The notes: a model not told the origin generated them from the letters alone. Shown: positions 1-12,592, counted from the stretch's first letter. The stretch: DNA of 64,000 bases from Neckera pumila (GCA_963969595.1 OZ018409.1:32563282-32627281); one strand, 5' to 3'. Program-made: numbers and translations.

Positions 1-75
1 AAGTGATAATGTGGTCAATTTCCTAATGATTTTATTTTATTTTTTTCTTTCTAATTTGACCTTATTTAAAAGCAG

Positions 76-513
76 ATGAATTGCAAAATTTGTCAAGATT
101 CGATGATTCTGAATATGGACTAGCAAGATATACTAAGCCGTATAGGTCTAAGGCATTTAACTCACTATCTAGGGATCCAAAAACATTAAGAAAATTCACT
201 AATGAAGCAAAAGAGAAAATTAATGAAACATCCACAAAATATAATGATTGGAATTCAAAGAACTTTTCAATTAAAATTCCTTATTATACTAATATCACTC
301 AATTTCGATCAAATCCGTTATTTTTAGAAGCTTCAGAAGAAGCTTCAACAAGTTTTTTTAATTTAAAAGAAGGCTCTCCAATCTACTATAGATCGCCATC
401 AATTAATGTTCCATCTAATATACCATGGCGAATAAAGGCATCAGAATTTCGGCCAATTCCTCCTGTAAGAAGACAAATAAGAGGTTGTTTTTCAAAGGTG
501 AAAAAGATATTAG
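76..513 (+). CDS. MTP: MTP exon (first visible): N-terminal cytosolic region
   Basis: Begins after acceptor AAAAGCAG and ends in phase 1 before a weak donor GTTGGA. This junction is required because only phase 1 joins correctly to the next exon. The last third aligns with the MTP9/11 N-terminus (a W-R-x-x-x-x-E/D-F block, then a basic R-G-C-F-S-K-V-K-K stretch). The first 90 or so residues, rich in Ser, Asn and Lys, match nothing I recall. The open frame continues 17 bases into the intron. Confidence 0.8.
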
Positions 514-3500
514 GTTGGAAACTAGTCTAAGCCATTTAATATTTTTTGCATTCAAGACCAATAATTTAATGTAGTTTACATAATGTTTGGTATATTTTTA
601 TTCTTTAATTGTAAAGTAAAAATAGAAAAGTTAAATGATTTTATATTTTTTTTAACTATTTAAAAATAATTTTTTTAACAACTATTTTAAAACAATAATT
701 CAACAATTGGAACAACTTTACAAACTCATATTACAATGATTTTAATGATTAGATGCATATACATATAATCTTAAAAAATCTTATATGTTTATATTTCACA
801 ATATTAAATTCAAATTTTGAATTAAAAGTTTGATCTAAATTGAGCTAGATTTATTTATCTCTGTTGTCTTTTTAAGTCTTTTAAATAGAAAATTAATTAA
901 AATTCTTGTTGAGTTGATTTTTGTTCTATAAATATTAATACATATTCAAAGATTGTAGGTTTTGAAGATCCAATTGATGGTTATTACAATAAACAAGATG
1001 AATTGTTGCAGTCATATTATGACATGGATGATATAAATGCACATGGAGGGTACATTCCAACTTCTAGTCAAGTAAATATTCTTATTAATTATTTAAAAGA
1101 ATTTGAATTCAGGGAACTACTATTCATATGTATTGTTTTGATATAAACATATTAAAAGTTTTGAAAGCACTAAAACATGAATACAAAAATTACGGAATAC
1201 ATTCAAATTGTAAAATCTATTTGTTTTTCACACTATTTGTAATGGTTAATCTTTGTTGTCAACATTGAATAGTTTCAAATTTGATGGTATTATTGTAGGA
1301 AGAACGACTAGCAACCAAAAGAGGAGAAACTTGGGCGATTAATTTGTCTAATTTTGCAAATGTAGTATTACTATTGTCCAAAATGTATGCTTCTATTATT
1401 AGTCTCTCATTGGCTATTATTGCTTCTACAATGGATTCTTTACTTGATTTATTATCAGGAGCAATATTATGGTGGGCAGCAAATTCTATGAGCAGGTTGA
1501 ACAAATATTTATATCCTATTGGAAAAAAACGTAGACAACCTTTGGTATGCCCTAGATAACGATTTTATATTCACAATCATTTGAAGATATATTCAATAAA
1601 TATAATTTTGAATAAACATTCAAATAAAATTTAGAAAAACTCTTACATTTAATGATAATTGTAATGCTTAACATTTATTTTCTTCCATAATTTTGATGAC
1701 ATCTTTTAATCCTTTCATTTTGTCATAAATGAAAGTCTAATTTCAATCAAATATATCTTAGAGAATATTTTTTAGTTTATTGGAAAATAATGTCCTATAA
1801 TCACACTTCTTTTAAGAAATTTCATTTATTTTATTGATGCTAGTATAGTTTTTGATATTTGAAGCACAAATACATCATTTTCACGTTTTTTTCATATATT
1901 TTCAATGCATTAATATTTTGATTCCATAAAAATATAGCTAAATTTCAATGTAGAAAATATTCTTAGAAATTAAAATATGACACTTTTATGCATATTAGAT
2001 AGATCACATTTACACATATGTATACATGATTCCAGAAGATGTATGCTTGTGTGCATTTTTATTTTATTATTATTTTCGATGCATCAAAAACTCTAAGAAT
2101 TAATAACTTAACCCCTAAAGGATCAAACGGCGGGTTTTTTGGCAACATAGCAATTTTGGGCAGCTCACTACATATGGAAATTTTATTTTTTTTCTTTGAA
2201 ATTTTCAAGATAAATGTGCCCAAAGAATAGCTTTAAGGCCCAATAATTTTCAAAACTTTTGACTATATGGTTAAAAAGTTATTGGATGATATGTCATTTT
2301 CAACATTCGGCGGGCAGCTCAAAAAAATTCTGAAACAACACTTCTAAAATAAATAGAAACTTGAAATTGGTCCTCTAGATTTACGTATATGTGGAAAGCT
2401 TTGAATCATTTCATTTTTATTTATGAGATGAAAATTATGAGGTGTTCTAGTTTGCGGACAATTATGTATTCCCTACTCTAAAATAAACTTTGGAGTTCTT
2501 TATTTAACTCAATTTTTAATATTTTTCAGAAAAAATAAAAGTTTAGGACGTATATTGTTTATTACAACATTACAACTGTTGGGATTGACATTTTATAATT
2601 CCATAATTAAATTCTTAACAATTTAGTGTTTTGAATTATTCTCTATTTCTTTCTACTTACTATTTTTTTTCTACATGTTGTACAATTCCAAATAATTTGA
2701 AATTTTTCAAGCATGTATCCAACTTGATTTGAAGAATGAATCCAAAGGATTACCACCATTGTGGACATTTCTTCATATAAATGTGACCTTGTGAAGTGCA
2801 GTTGCCCGATTTTTTGCAGGGACAAAAAAAGCATTTTTTGTCAATTCACACGCTATTATCTTGCAATCTACATGGTGGAAAATTCTGAATTGTTTTCCAC
2901 ATCTTCTCAAAAGTCAAAACATCCTACGGTTTCATGTGTCCAAAAATGTTTTTTTCTAAAATTTGGTACTTGTACTAGAAATGACAGTTTTGGAGCAGTT
3001 TTGGTGAAAATATAGTCAAAACCCTTTATGGTTTATAAAAAATATTACCCCCATTTCAAACACTTCAGTTTCTTATTGTCTATAAAATTAAATTTTAAAA
3101 AGTCATATCTTTTTTTTAATAGGATTACTCAATTTTTTTGAAAATTTCTAACGTGTTATAAGATTTTTTTTATTAGATTGGATATGAATTCTTTAAATTA
3201 CATTAACAATAGAAATATCTTGTTGAATTAAATGTTTGAATTTAAAAAAATATCGAATTTAATTCTAAATAAAAAATAATATCTTTTACCTCTTTGAAAA
3301 TCATTTATTTAAATTTCCTTTCATAAAATTTTGTTGATGATGAAAACTATTTACTTACTAAAAATTATTAATATATACCTATTGATTTGCCAGAGCAGGG
3401 AATTATGATATTTGCTTGTGTAATGGCCATGTTGGGATTAGAAATCATCGTTGAGTCTTGTCGCAAACTTGCATCTAAGGTGAAATTTTGTTTATTGCCA

Positions 3501-6500
3501 TCTAATATAAAATGAAGTATTAATAATATTTTTGATTTACCATAATTTTGTTTAAAACAAAAATATTACTATACACTCATTATAAATTTTTTGAGTTTTA
3601 CATATCTTTCATTTATAAATATTTCATTTAAAAAGTCATGTGCAACAGGATCATAGTTCAAATCTTGGAAGTGGTTCAAAAAGAACATGGGTAATTGGTA
3701 TCATGGTAATGGTAACTGGTGTTAAGTTTTTCTTAATGATATTTTGTCGTCAATATCCTGATAATGAAATTGTCAAAGCTTACGCTCAAGATCATTTTTT
3801 TGATGTTGTAACCAACTCCATTGGTTTAGCAGCAGCCTTATTAGCTCAAGCATTTATTTGGTGGCTTGATCCTGTTGGTGCTATTTTGGTGAGTTTTCAA
3901 TAAAGGTATTTTGAATAACTTACATTTGTCTAAATCTTCATTTGTCTAAATCCTCTATAAGTATTATAAAACATCCAAATATTATTATCTCTCATTCACA
4001 ACAGTAATATCAGTGACATCTTTAATATTTTTAAAATAAAAAATTTATATTATGGTTAATAAATTAAAGAAAAATATATAGAATGTCAAATTGCTTTCTA
4101 TCTATCTAAATCAATTTCAATCATTGTGCATTAATTGCCCAACTAATTATATTGCCTGAATTTCCAAATCAAAAGAATATGATTTACTCATGTATAATAT
4201 GTTTAGTGGTTTTTGTCAAAAAATTATTTATTATTAAATATGAGAATTTTTCATAAAAAGAATAAAATTATGAAAATCACACCACTCAAAGCCATCTTGA
4301 CGTCAAATTGTTGTTACAAAAGTGACTTTGTAGTTTGAACTTAAATTAATGTAATCCTAACTTTTCAAAATACTATATAGAAAATATGATTAATTTTGGA
4401 TAAGTTCATAAGACATCAATTTTTTGGCTTGTATTTTTTTTTTTTAGGTGTAAAAATATTCATAAAGCCTAAATTTTATTGAATTTAGACTTTTGAGTCA
4501 AAAAATTTATTTAGGATTGTTTTGCTTGAAATCCGACTTGGGCAATAAGAAATTAAATTTTTTTGACTGGTTATATGTTTTTCTAAAAAAATATTATTTT
4601 ATATCAAATTTCAAATTTTTTTTTGTAATACAATAAGACTAGAAATTTCATTTTGGCTTTGAACATTAGGAAACTTCAATCTTTGTAGTCATTTCATGTG
4701 AAATTTTTAGAAATTCACACATGTACTATCTAGACACAACATACTAAAATTTAATTACAAAATATAATCATTTTAAAAAAGCTTAGTTGATTGTATTTGA
4801 AATGTCATCATTTTTGTAATTTTTTTGGACTAAAATGGCCTTGAAAATTTTAAAAAGTAAGCATCATCAAGCTTTAAATTGATTCCAACAAATTTTATTT
4901 TGTAATACAACCATACACTTGTGATTTAAAGTTTTGCATCCTAAGACTTTGCTTTACAATTCAATAGTGGAAAAATACTTCAAAGTACATGTAATCTTAC
5001 ATCTAGAGTTTTTTCACCATAGAAGGTCAATTCTTAAAACAATTCAAAACAATTCTTATTTTTCATTTTTTTGAGATTAAGCTCTAGAATGTTATAGAGA
5101 ATTTGTTGATTTATAATCTTTTAAAATTTCAAAGTGAAAAAAACAATAAATTGCAAGATCATAGAGTTGGAACTTTATAAAAATAAGTTTCATTAGCCGC
5201 AATCCAATGGTTCAATTTTATCTATTATGATTTAAGGAAAAAATGTGTATATTCCACAACTTGAGCAAGTTATTGATATGTTAGAAAATTGAAGCAAGAA
5301 CCTAAAAAAATATCTAAGTTATAAAATCTTGAAATTTAAATCTTTAAAAATGACTATGCATTCAAAGATACAAGTTTTAATAGAAATCTAATATGCTAAT
5401 GACTTTAGTAAGGAAATGAGTTAGTTTATAATCTAAAAATATATTAGAAATCTTGTAAACTTTATATTAAAGAAAATTGCAAAAATTGGATTTAAATTAA
5501 ACTATTATGATTGTTATTTTTCCACGGGATGTTATTACTACTGCAAAACAAAAAATCTTCATAATTTTCACTTAATTAAAATAATTGTGGAAAGAATCAA
5601 AACTTTACTTGTACCTATGAACTTATCCTATATAAGTTTCCAAAAGAAAATTCAAAGAGTATTATTTTCAACTACAAAAGGATCACAATAGATCCATAAA
5701 AAAAAATTCAATATTCATCAAAATCTAGTGAAATAAAGCTTAGTTTACATGTAGGTCCTATTCTACAGAAACTACGTTAAAGCTCTAAAACAATGGAGAA
5801 TATAAATTTACTAGGAACTATCCAAAATCAACAAAAGAGAAAAATAGTTTTCAATTAATCAAATGCCTTTAGGGGGGAAAATTTGCAAATTTAATACATC
5901 CTATATAATCCTTCAAGCCATTAAAGTTTTCTTAATTTTAATATATATTGTAGAAATCACTTGATTCACCCTTTTTATTCAATTTTCTTAATTTCTTAAT
6001 TGCATGCAAAACATTTAGGAAAATAAATTTGTCTTGGAAAATAAATTTGTCTTGGAAGTTTTACAATCAACCTTTTAAATTTTGATGACCTTTAAATGAA
6101 CTATTCATTTTGTTAAAAACTCATACAAATAGATTTTGTTTCATAATGCTCATGTTTTCTAAAATGCAACTTGCAGCTAGCATTATATACAATTTATACA
6201 TGGACCGGGACGGTAATAGAAAATGCTCAAGCTTTGTCAAGTACATCAGCACCTTCTGAGTTTATAGCAAAATTGACTTATCTTGTATGGAATCATGATA
6301 GAGCTATTTTAAAGATTGAAACGATTCGTGCTTATACATTAGGAGAGCAATATTTTGCTGAAGTGGACATTATATTACCCAAAGACATGTTACTATGGAA
6401 AGCTCATGACATTGGAGAGTCTCTACAAAACAAATTAGAAACACTACCAGAGATTGAACGAGCATTTGTTCATCTTGATTATGATGACAAGCATACTCTA

Positions 6501-6524
6501 GAGCATTTAGTATATGAAGATTAG
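76..6524 (+). CDS. MTP: Metal tolerance protein, Mn-type cation diffusion facilitator (5' partial, six exons)
   Basis: Six exons (76-513, 959-1071, 1299-1544, 3399-3479, 3649-3888, 6177-6524) join in one open frame of 487 visible residues ending at TAG. The family exports Mn2+ or related divalent metals from the cytosol into vacuole, Golgi or prevacuolar compartments by proton antiport. The protein follows plant MTP8-11 proteins almost throughout: a YYxxQ-type pre-membrane helix in exon 2, six predicted membrane segments in exons 3-6, and a C-terminal cytosolic dimerisation domain. Both metal-site motifs are of the Mn type, DxxxD: DSLLD in segment 2 and DHFFD in segment 5. All introns begin GT and end AG. 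The first visible exon starts inside a codon after an acceptor, so the true start lies left of the window. The N-terminal part is unusually long, at least 90 residues beyond the roughly 390-410 usual for the group. The gene looks intact rather than decayed. Family assignment is firm; the metal is inferred. Confidence 0.93.
959..1071 (+). CDS. MTP: MTP exon: pre-membrane helix
   Basis: Acceptor ATTGTAG, donor GTAAAT. Encodes a short acidic segment with [10 protein letters not shown], the counterpart of the conserved Y-Y-x-x-Q helix just before the first membrane segment in the plant Mn-CDF group. Too short and too interrupted to appear as an open frame of its own. Confidence 0.9.
1299..1544 (+). 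CDS. MTP: MTP exon: membrane segments 1 and 2, first DxxxD
   Basis: Acceptor ATTGTAG, donor GTATGC, phase 0 at both ends, 82 codons. Contains [18 protein letters not shown], nearly identical to the Arabidopsis MTP11 region, with the DSLLD metal ligands. It ends in the conserved loop [11 protein letters not shown]. Confidence 0.95.
2108..3035 (+). mobile_element. TTAA-type non-autonomous DNA transposon, copy 1 (subfamily A)
   Basis: Starts TTAACCCCTAAAGGATCAAA. The right end CCTTTATGG is decayed from the family consensus CCTTTAGGGGTTAA. It lies in the MTP intron 1545-3398, in the gene's orientation. Its body matches the copies at 9.9, 16.1 and 47.8 kb block for block (for example the TTTTGGGCAG block near the left end and AGTTTTGGAGC near the right). 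No coding capacity. Confidence 0.85.
3399..3479 (+). CDS. MTP: MTP exon: membrane segment 3
   Basis: A 27-codon exon, phase 0, acceptor AGAGCAG and donor GTGAAA. It encodes [20 protein letters not shown], matching membrane segment 3 of MTP9-11. Confidence 0.93.
3649..3888 (+). CDS. MTP: MTP exon: membrane segments 4 and 5, second DxxxD
   Basis: 80 codons, phase 0, acceptor CAACAG, strong donor GTGAGT. Carries [18 protein letters not shown] with the second Mn-type DxxxD (DHFFD), then the start of segment 6 at [10 protein letters not shown]. Confidence 0.95.
3889..6176 (+). other. Long A+T-rich intron of the MTP gene
   Basis: A 2.3-kb intron between the segment-5 exon and the terminal exon. 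I see no open frame, no inverted-repeat ends and no clear repeat in it apart from a short tandem duplication (TAAATTTGTCTTGGAA, twice) at about 6025-6060. Its composition resembles the intergenic DNA. Confidence 0.7.
6177..6524 (+). CDS. MTP: MTP terminal exon: segment 6 end and C-terminal domain
   Basis: 115 codons plus TAG after acceptor CTTGCAG. Completes segment 6 (L-A-L-Y-T-I-Y-T-W) and encodes the cytosolic alpha/beta domain, including [16 protein letters not shown] and the family signature E-R-A-F-V-H-L-D-Y. The tail is as long as in other members. Confidence 0.95.
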   Translation, partial: LALYTIYTWTGTVIENAQALSSTSAPSEFIAKLTYLVWNHDRAILKIETIRAYTLGEQYFAEVDIILPKDMLLWKAHDIGESLQNKLETLPEIERAFVHLDYDDKHTLEHLVYED

Positions 6525-6570
6525 TGAATGTTACAGGTTAAAATAAGTGAAACTTGAATGTTGTCACTAC

Positions 6571-6576
6571 AATAAA
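6571..6576 (+). promoter_or_regulatory. Candidate MTP poly(A) signal
   Basis: AATAAA 47 bases after the MTP stop codon. Plant polyadenylation signals are loose and the surroundings are A+T-rich, so this is only a candidate. Confidence 0.35.
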
Positions 6577-8085
6577 CTAACAATTGAATTATTTGCATGT
6601 TGATATGATTTTTTAATTTTATTTGTATCATTATCAAATCATGCATTCCTAGTAATGATATATCATTTAATCCTCAAAGACAAACAACTCCAAGTTGTAA
6701 GAAGGGATAATTCAATTGATGATATTGTATCAAATCTAACTCAAAGAAGGCCATATTTTATGTCACCAAAACTAGTGAAAAGTATTACATATGTTGTTAA
6801 AAAAGAAACCAAATTGAATAAAAAAAGAGTTTACAAATTGACTCAAAAACCATGAGAATGGAATTTGACATTTTTAAAATGTATAGTTTATGGGGTTGAA
6901 AATGTATAGTTTCTAGGGCCAAAATTTTATCTAAAAAGTTCAATTCAATTTAATACTGAAAGGAAAATATTATTTGACTATTGCTTGACTATTAGACATT
7001 TGTAACATATACTCAGCTTAACCATTTCAATGTGTTTTTCATATAAAAACAACATAAATTATTCAAAGCATGCAATAAATGAAAAGCTTAATATTTTATA
7101 GCCTTTCAATTTTGAGATGTATCGGTTTGATTCTTATTTGTCTAAAATTATAATTCTTCTCATTTTTGTCCATCTATTTGATGTTCTAAGTCTTTCCAGA
7201 CCCTCTCAATTTTTTCATAATTGTCTTTTTTTTTAACCTTTAACTATCCAATTGACCATATATGGTTGATCCCATGTTTCAAGCTCATTTTAGTATAGGT
7301 AGTTAAATTCCTTTACCTGATTAAAATTTACAGGCAGTATTGAAGGTTACCTATTGAAAATTAATTTTTTTCATTGAATAAGATAAATATTTGATTTTTT
7401 TGAAAGGTCTTCAAAGGTATATATATGTATGATTCCCGACTATAAGTTAAGATTAACAATTTCACTTGATTTGAGATCTAAAATATTATACTTATCCATT
7501 TGCTTTGAAAATGGTCCCAATGGAAATAGTAAATCACCGTTAAAAATTTAAACATGCAAGGGTTGATTTGAAATTATTTGTGATTTCTACTTATCAAAAA
7601 ATTGCAAGGTGAATTGTGTAATGATTTTGATAGCTTTTCATGTGAAATTTAGTTTTTTGAATGTGCATTTTAGTGTGCTAACACTATTTATAGTTGGTCA
7701 TATCATCTCCAATCTCAAAAAAAATTATATGCAAATTTTTGAAAAATTGTGGAGAGGGGCAACATACTAAAATTAAAAAATATACATTTCTCTTGTTATA
7801 ATCTCACAACTCCTATGCAATTTTTCACTCAAATTAATACGAATACTAATAAACAAGTTTTTAAACATCTATACGGTTAGATTTTGAAAAAAAATCAACT
7901 CGCTTCATTGAAGATAACTATAAGTCTATGTTGTTTTTCTTAGGAAAAATACACTTGGAAAGACTTAAGCATTTAGGGGTTAAGTTATGTACCTTAATAC
8001 CTCACACTTTAGCGGTGACATTTTGCTTTTGTTTTTGTATAGTTCATCATTTTTCTCATTTAATACTAGTCAATACACTTAAAAC
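6577..8085. other. Intergenic A+T-rich DNA
   Basis: No gene recognised. A 66-codon ATG frame at 6655-6855 is basic and unlike any family I know. An isolated family end, GCATTTAGGGGTTAAG, lies at about 7969-7984, with no left partner that I could find. Confidence 0.5.
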
Positions 8086-8348
8086 TATATTTAGTGTTGG
8101 ATTGTATTTAGTGTAATTACCAGCCTACTCCTTCCATCATTTTCCTTGTCTTCAATCTTTTCCTTTGCAAATTCATTTTTTTAATATGTTCTAACACTAA
8201 ATGTTAACATTTTTTGGATTTCAGATTTACCATAGAGTATGTTTAGTGTTAGAAATTGCATTTAATGTTACTTACTTTAGTAGGCTTAATGATATTTAGT
8301 GTCATGGTTTGTAAATAGTGTTGCTAATACTAAATATAGTTTTTAGTG
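8086..8348. mobile_element. CACTA-like MITE, 263 bp
   Basis: The left end CACTTAAAACTATATTTAGT and the right end, read inversely CACTAAAAACTATATTTAGT, form a good terminal inverted repeat. The motif TTTAGTGT recurs many times inside, in both orientations, as in the subterminal repeats of CACTA elements. No matching 3-bp target duplication is visible. Confidence 0.6.
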
Positions 8349-9866
8349 TAGTAAGAAATCACAAAGTAATGTTTCTATAGCTTCTTTTTCCTTGAGAAAA
8401 CATGGCCATATGAAAACTCATCCAATTCTACAATCCCTTGAAAAAGTACAACCAACCTAAAAATAAATAAAATGCTTGCCACCCGCATAAAAAAACTTGC
8501 CAATTTCCCCTCTGCCATCAATCTCTAATTGTGCACAAAATACCCCCAGTTACCATTGATCTTAGGTCATCAGCAAAGACCTTGAGACCCTTGATGCAAA
8601 GTTTCTTGAGACTAGTGTAGGAAAAATTGACATGTGTACCCCCAATGATGCTAGTATGAGACCATGGAAATGCAAGCATGTGAGCCTTGAGTGTATATAT
8701 AAGTAGATATCCTACAACCATTGAAGGTACATATATCATAAACACCTATTCCGTATAATATATGAATCTATAACTTAGTCCCTATAATCATAGAAGTTTT
8801 TTATAAATATAAACACCTTTAACATAGGTGTATAGTCTTTTAGTTCACGGACTCACAATTATAGGTTAACATAATAGCACTTCTTTGTGTACCCTTGATA
8901 TTTTTTTTAATTGATTTTGATTTTTCAAAGTTTGGACATTGAATGACTATTCTTTCAATAGATACATAGGACACTACTATGTGATTCAATTCCAAGATCA
9001 AGCATAATTATATGAATTCCCAATTACAATTCCATAAAGTAATCAATATCAAATCCAATTGTGATTTTAGTAATTCTAAAATTCTAAAATTCCATCAACT
9101 ATTAGTAACGTTAAAATTCTTCAATAAAATGTAATTAGACCATGATGTTCTTTGGTTACTTATGATGTTCTTTAGTTACTCAATTACTTTAGTTTGGTTC
9201 CACTTTGTCAAATTTGTAGTATGTTGTTAAGCGAGGTCCTATTCTTTGAGATTTTCACTAAGATAAACATTTATTAGAATAAATTTGATGTTTTTGAAAG
9301 ATCTTGATTTTAGAGTCTATTTCATTCAAATAAAATTCCTTGCAAAGTTGGCCAAACTCATTGTCTTTGGTGCTAAGCTCTTGCAACACACTAGTAATAT
9401 TTATTTAAATTCATTATTTTTGTAGGCAAACTTTCAATGAAATATTCTTGAAAGCATTGGAATTTTCTTGGAAAGGATTTTGTGACCTAAAAATTTTCCT
9501 TAGATTCTAAAAATCCTTTGCATTTTGAATCATTTGTGTAATATATGTGATCAAAATATAAAGTAATTTTTTTTGTTCATTGTGTGTTCATTGTGTGTTC
9601 ATAGGTGTAGGTTGTTTAGCTCAACTTCAATATTAAAAGATACAAAATTATTTTACCTATTTTAGTGTGATTTAGATGCTTAGATTGAAAATTACCACAC
9701 AAAAGATCAAAATTTGAATCCATTTTGTAAAAGATTTATTTCATACACCTTGCATTGTATGATTCCTTTGTGAAGAGTAGAACCTTGAAAAACATTCATA
9801 AACTTACCAAAATTGTAGAAAAGACTTGTTTGCAAATCCAAATGGTTGATTATTGTAACAAGGTGA
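8349..9866. other. Intergenic A+T-rich DNA
   Basis: Nothing coding recognised. Small tandem duplications occur at about 9145-9180 (GATGTTCTTTRGTTACT, twice) and at about 9580-9600. Confidence 0.5.
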
Positions 9867-10812
9867 CATAATCCCTAAAGGACCAAACGGGTTTTTTTTG
9901 GCAACATAGCAATTTTGGGTAGCTCACTACAAACGGATATTTTATTTTATTTTCTTTAAAATTTTTACACAACATGTGACCAAGGAGTAGCTTTAAGGCC
10001 CAAAAAATTTCAGAACATTGGACTATATAGTTAAGAAGTTATTGGATGATATGTCATTTTCAATGTTTGGCGGGCAGTTCAAAAAAATTCTGAAAAATCA
10101 CTTTTAAAAAAAACAAAAATTTGAAACTGGTCCTCTAGATTTACATATACATATACGTGGAAAGCTTTGACTCGTTCCATTTTGATTTATGAGATGAAAA
10201 TTATGAGGTGTTCTAGTTTTTGGGCAGTTATGGATTCCCTACTCTAAAATAAACTTTAGAGTTCTTTATTCAACTCAACTTTTAATATTTCAAAAAAAAT
10301 AAAAGCTTAGAATGTATGTTGTTTATTACAACATTACAACCATTGGGATTGACATTTTATAATTCCATAATTAAATTCTTAATAATTGTGTGTTTTGAAT
10401 TATTCTCTACTTCTTTCTACTTACTATTTTTTTCCTATATGTCGTACAACTCCAAATAATTTGAAAATTTTCAAGCATGTAGCCAACTTGATTTGAAGAA
10501 TGAATCCAAAGAGTTACCACCATTTTGGACATTTCTTCATATAAATGTGACATTGTATGAAGTGCAGCGGCCCGTTTTTTTGCAGGGACAAAAAAGCATT
10601 TTTGTCAATTCAAACGCTATTATCTTGCAATCTACATGGTGGAAAATTCTGAATTGTTTTCCACATCTTTTCAAAAGTCAAAACAATGCACTACAAGATC
10701 GTATAGTTATATGTGTCCAAATTTTTTTTTTTTAAAATTTGGTACTTGTATTAGAAATGACAATTTTGGAGCAATTTTGGTGAAAACATAGTCAAAAACC
10801 TTTAGGGGATAA
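9867..10812 (+). mobile_element. TTAA-type transposon, copy 2 (subfamily A)
   Basis: Left end ATAATCCCTAAAGGACC and right end CCTTTAGGGGATAA are one or two substitutions from the family ends. The body matches copy 1 closely over its whole length and has the same orientation. Open frames on either strand are accidental. Confidence 0.85.
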
Positions 10813-11341
10813 AGTAGGAGAGAAAAAATCAATGTTTCTTTCCAAATCACAATTTCAATAGGCTGAAAGGTAAATTCTTTTTCCATGCCCTCAAGACGCA
10901 TCCAATGCCAATTGCAAACTTAGATTGATATCTATTTAGGATGTGCAATAATATTGTCCACCGCAAATTCCTTCTAATGGATGACTGTCTATTGTCTACC
11001 ATCTAATCAATCATCCACAATAAAAATAGCACGTATTAAAGGATTTTGGTAGTGTTTTTTGGTCGACAAACAATCAACCATTTGTGAAAGATGCTTGGTA
11101 GTTAGTGATTTAGTGGCGGACGAGTCAATGGTCATGGTGTTTATCCTCAAGTTTTATCTTTGGCTAGTGGTCATTAGCATAAGCCCAATCGGATGGTTGG
11201 GGTAGATTGGCACATCCACTCAATTGGATGGCTTGAACAAATAAGAGTTAATTGGGACTAGACAACAATTGTTGTTTGGACGCAAGGAAAATCAAAGTTA
11301 GACGTCCATTGGATGGGACAGACAAGATGGATGGGATGGGT

Positions 11342-12592
11342 GGACATGAGCTTAGGGAGGCAGATGACTATTTAAGTTAGATTATATGACAAAATTCCAA
11401 TGTCATATCTAGTGTAAGGGGTATCAACTTTGTCCATTTGTCTTTCTATTTGTCTATTCTAGCTTGAAATCATGTTGAGCAATTGTAAATCAATGCTTGT
11501 CATTAGGCCTTGACATTGGGATTCAAGATGTATTATTAGCTTTTTTTTTATTCCAAAGAACTTCTAGATTGAGTGTAAACTTGTGAGATGTATTGTCAAC
11601 AATTTGTTTACCTTTACAATAAGGAGGTATAATGAACCATGTGTAGATTTCCCATGGGAACTTATTTGTGGTGTGACTCCAACGTTCCAAACTTTGCTTT
11701 GTTGGTAAACGATGGTGCTCCTCAATATTGAGTGATCAATGTGAATTTTCATATTGACCATATATTTCTCCAACAGCGCAAGCAACGCATGATCATAATT
11801 GAAGTAGAGTATGCCGGAAGCCATCATCGTGAAACAAGCTAGAAACACAGTCACGTCTTAGGTGACAAGCCATTAGGTAGTCCTCTCCATTGCCAAGACA
11901 ACATGCAAATATATAGGAAGCTACTATTTTTATGACGAAACACTTCATATTATTCCAAAAGCTTACTGGTGATTCCCTGGCCAATCATGTTAGATCAGGA
12001 GTTTGATAACTCAACATTTGGAGTCAGAAGGAAGGCCCAAACTCAAACCTCATATAGCAAACATAACCCATTAGTTGGATGTTGGACAATAACACCAATT
12101 GGCCAATGCCATCTTTGGTTGCTATAGCCTCTACCATAAAACATCTATCTCCATTGAAAAGACAACTTTGCATTAGATGAAGTACGCTGAAGTGGATGCA
12201 TTTGCCAGTCTACCACATGCCATACAAGGCATTGAATAGTGCAGCTGCAAATACTCATCCAACACCCCTGCTATGGCAGACGCAGTTTGGATGCGATTAT
12301 GATAGCGGACGCGGTTTGGATGTAGGCAAATGATGGGTGGTTGTTATTAGGCATCAAGCACATAATGGACGGTCATTGTTAAGCGTTAGGCAAATGATGG
12401 GCGGTCGTTATGAGGCATCAGGTAAATGATGGGTGGTCATTGTTAAGCGTCCGCCAAATGGAGCGGACATGAGCATGGGCCGGGCAAACGGCCATTTAAT
12501 TTAGAGTAGAATGACAAAATTTCAGTGTCATGCACTACTTAAGGGAATCGACTTTGTTTGTATTTCTATCTTTCCATTTGTACATCCTACAT
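11342..12592. repeat. Pair of degenerate direct repeats 1.1 kb apart (possible LTR remnants)
   Basis: A block of about 120 bp beginning GGACATGAGC (11342-11462) recurs at 12464-12592 in the same orientation, with shared ATGACAAAATT and TTTCTAT stretches. Two eroded LTRs of a small retroelement would look like this, but I find no primer-binding site or polypurine tract. The DNA between shows no recognisable protein domain. Confidence 0.4.
12290..12463. repeat. Short degenerate tandem repeats
   Basis: The motif GGCAAATGATGGGYGGTC recurs three to four times with intervening TTGTTAAGCGT or GTTATKAGGCATCA blocks. It borders the right-hand member of the direct-repeat pair. Confidence 0.5.

Noticed and set aside
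6655..6855. 66-codon basic frame just after the MTP gene
   Set aside because: It looks somewhat coding-like but matches no family and lies where the MTP 3' untranslated region or flank is expected.
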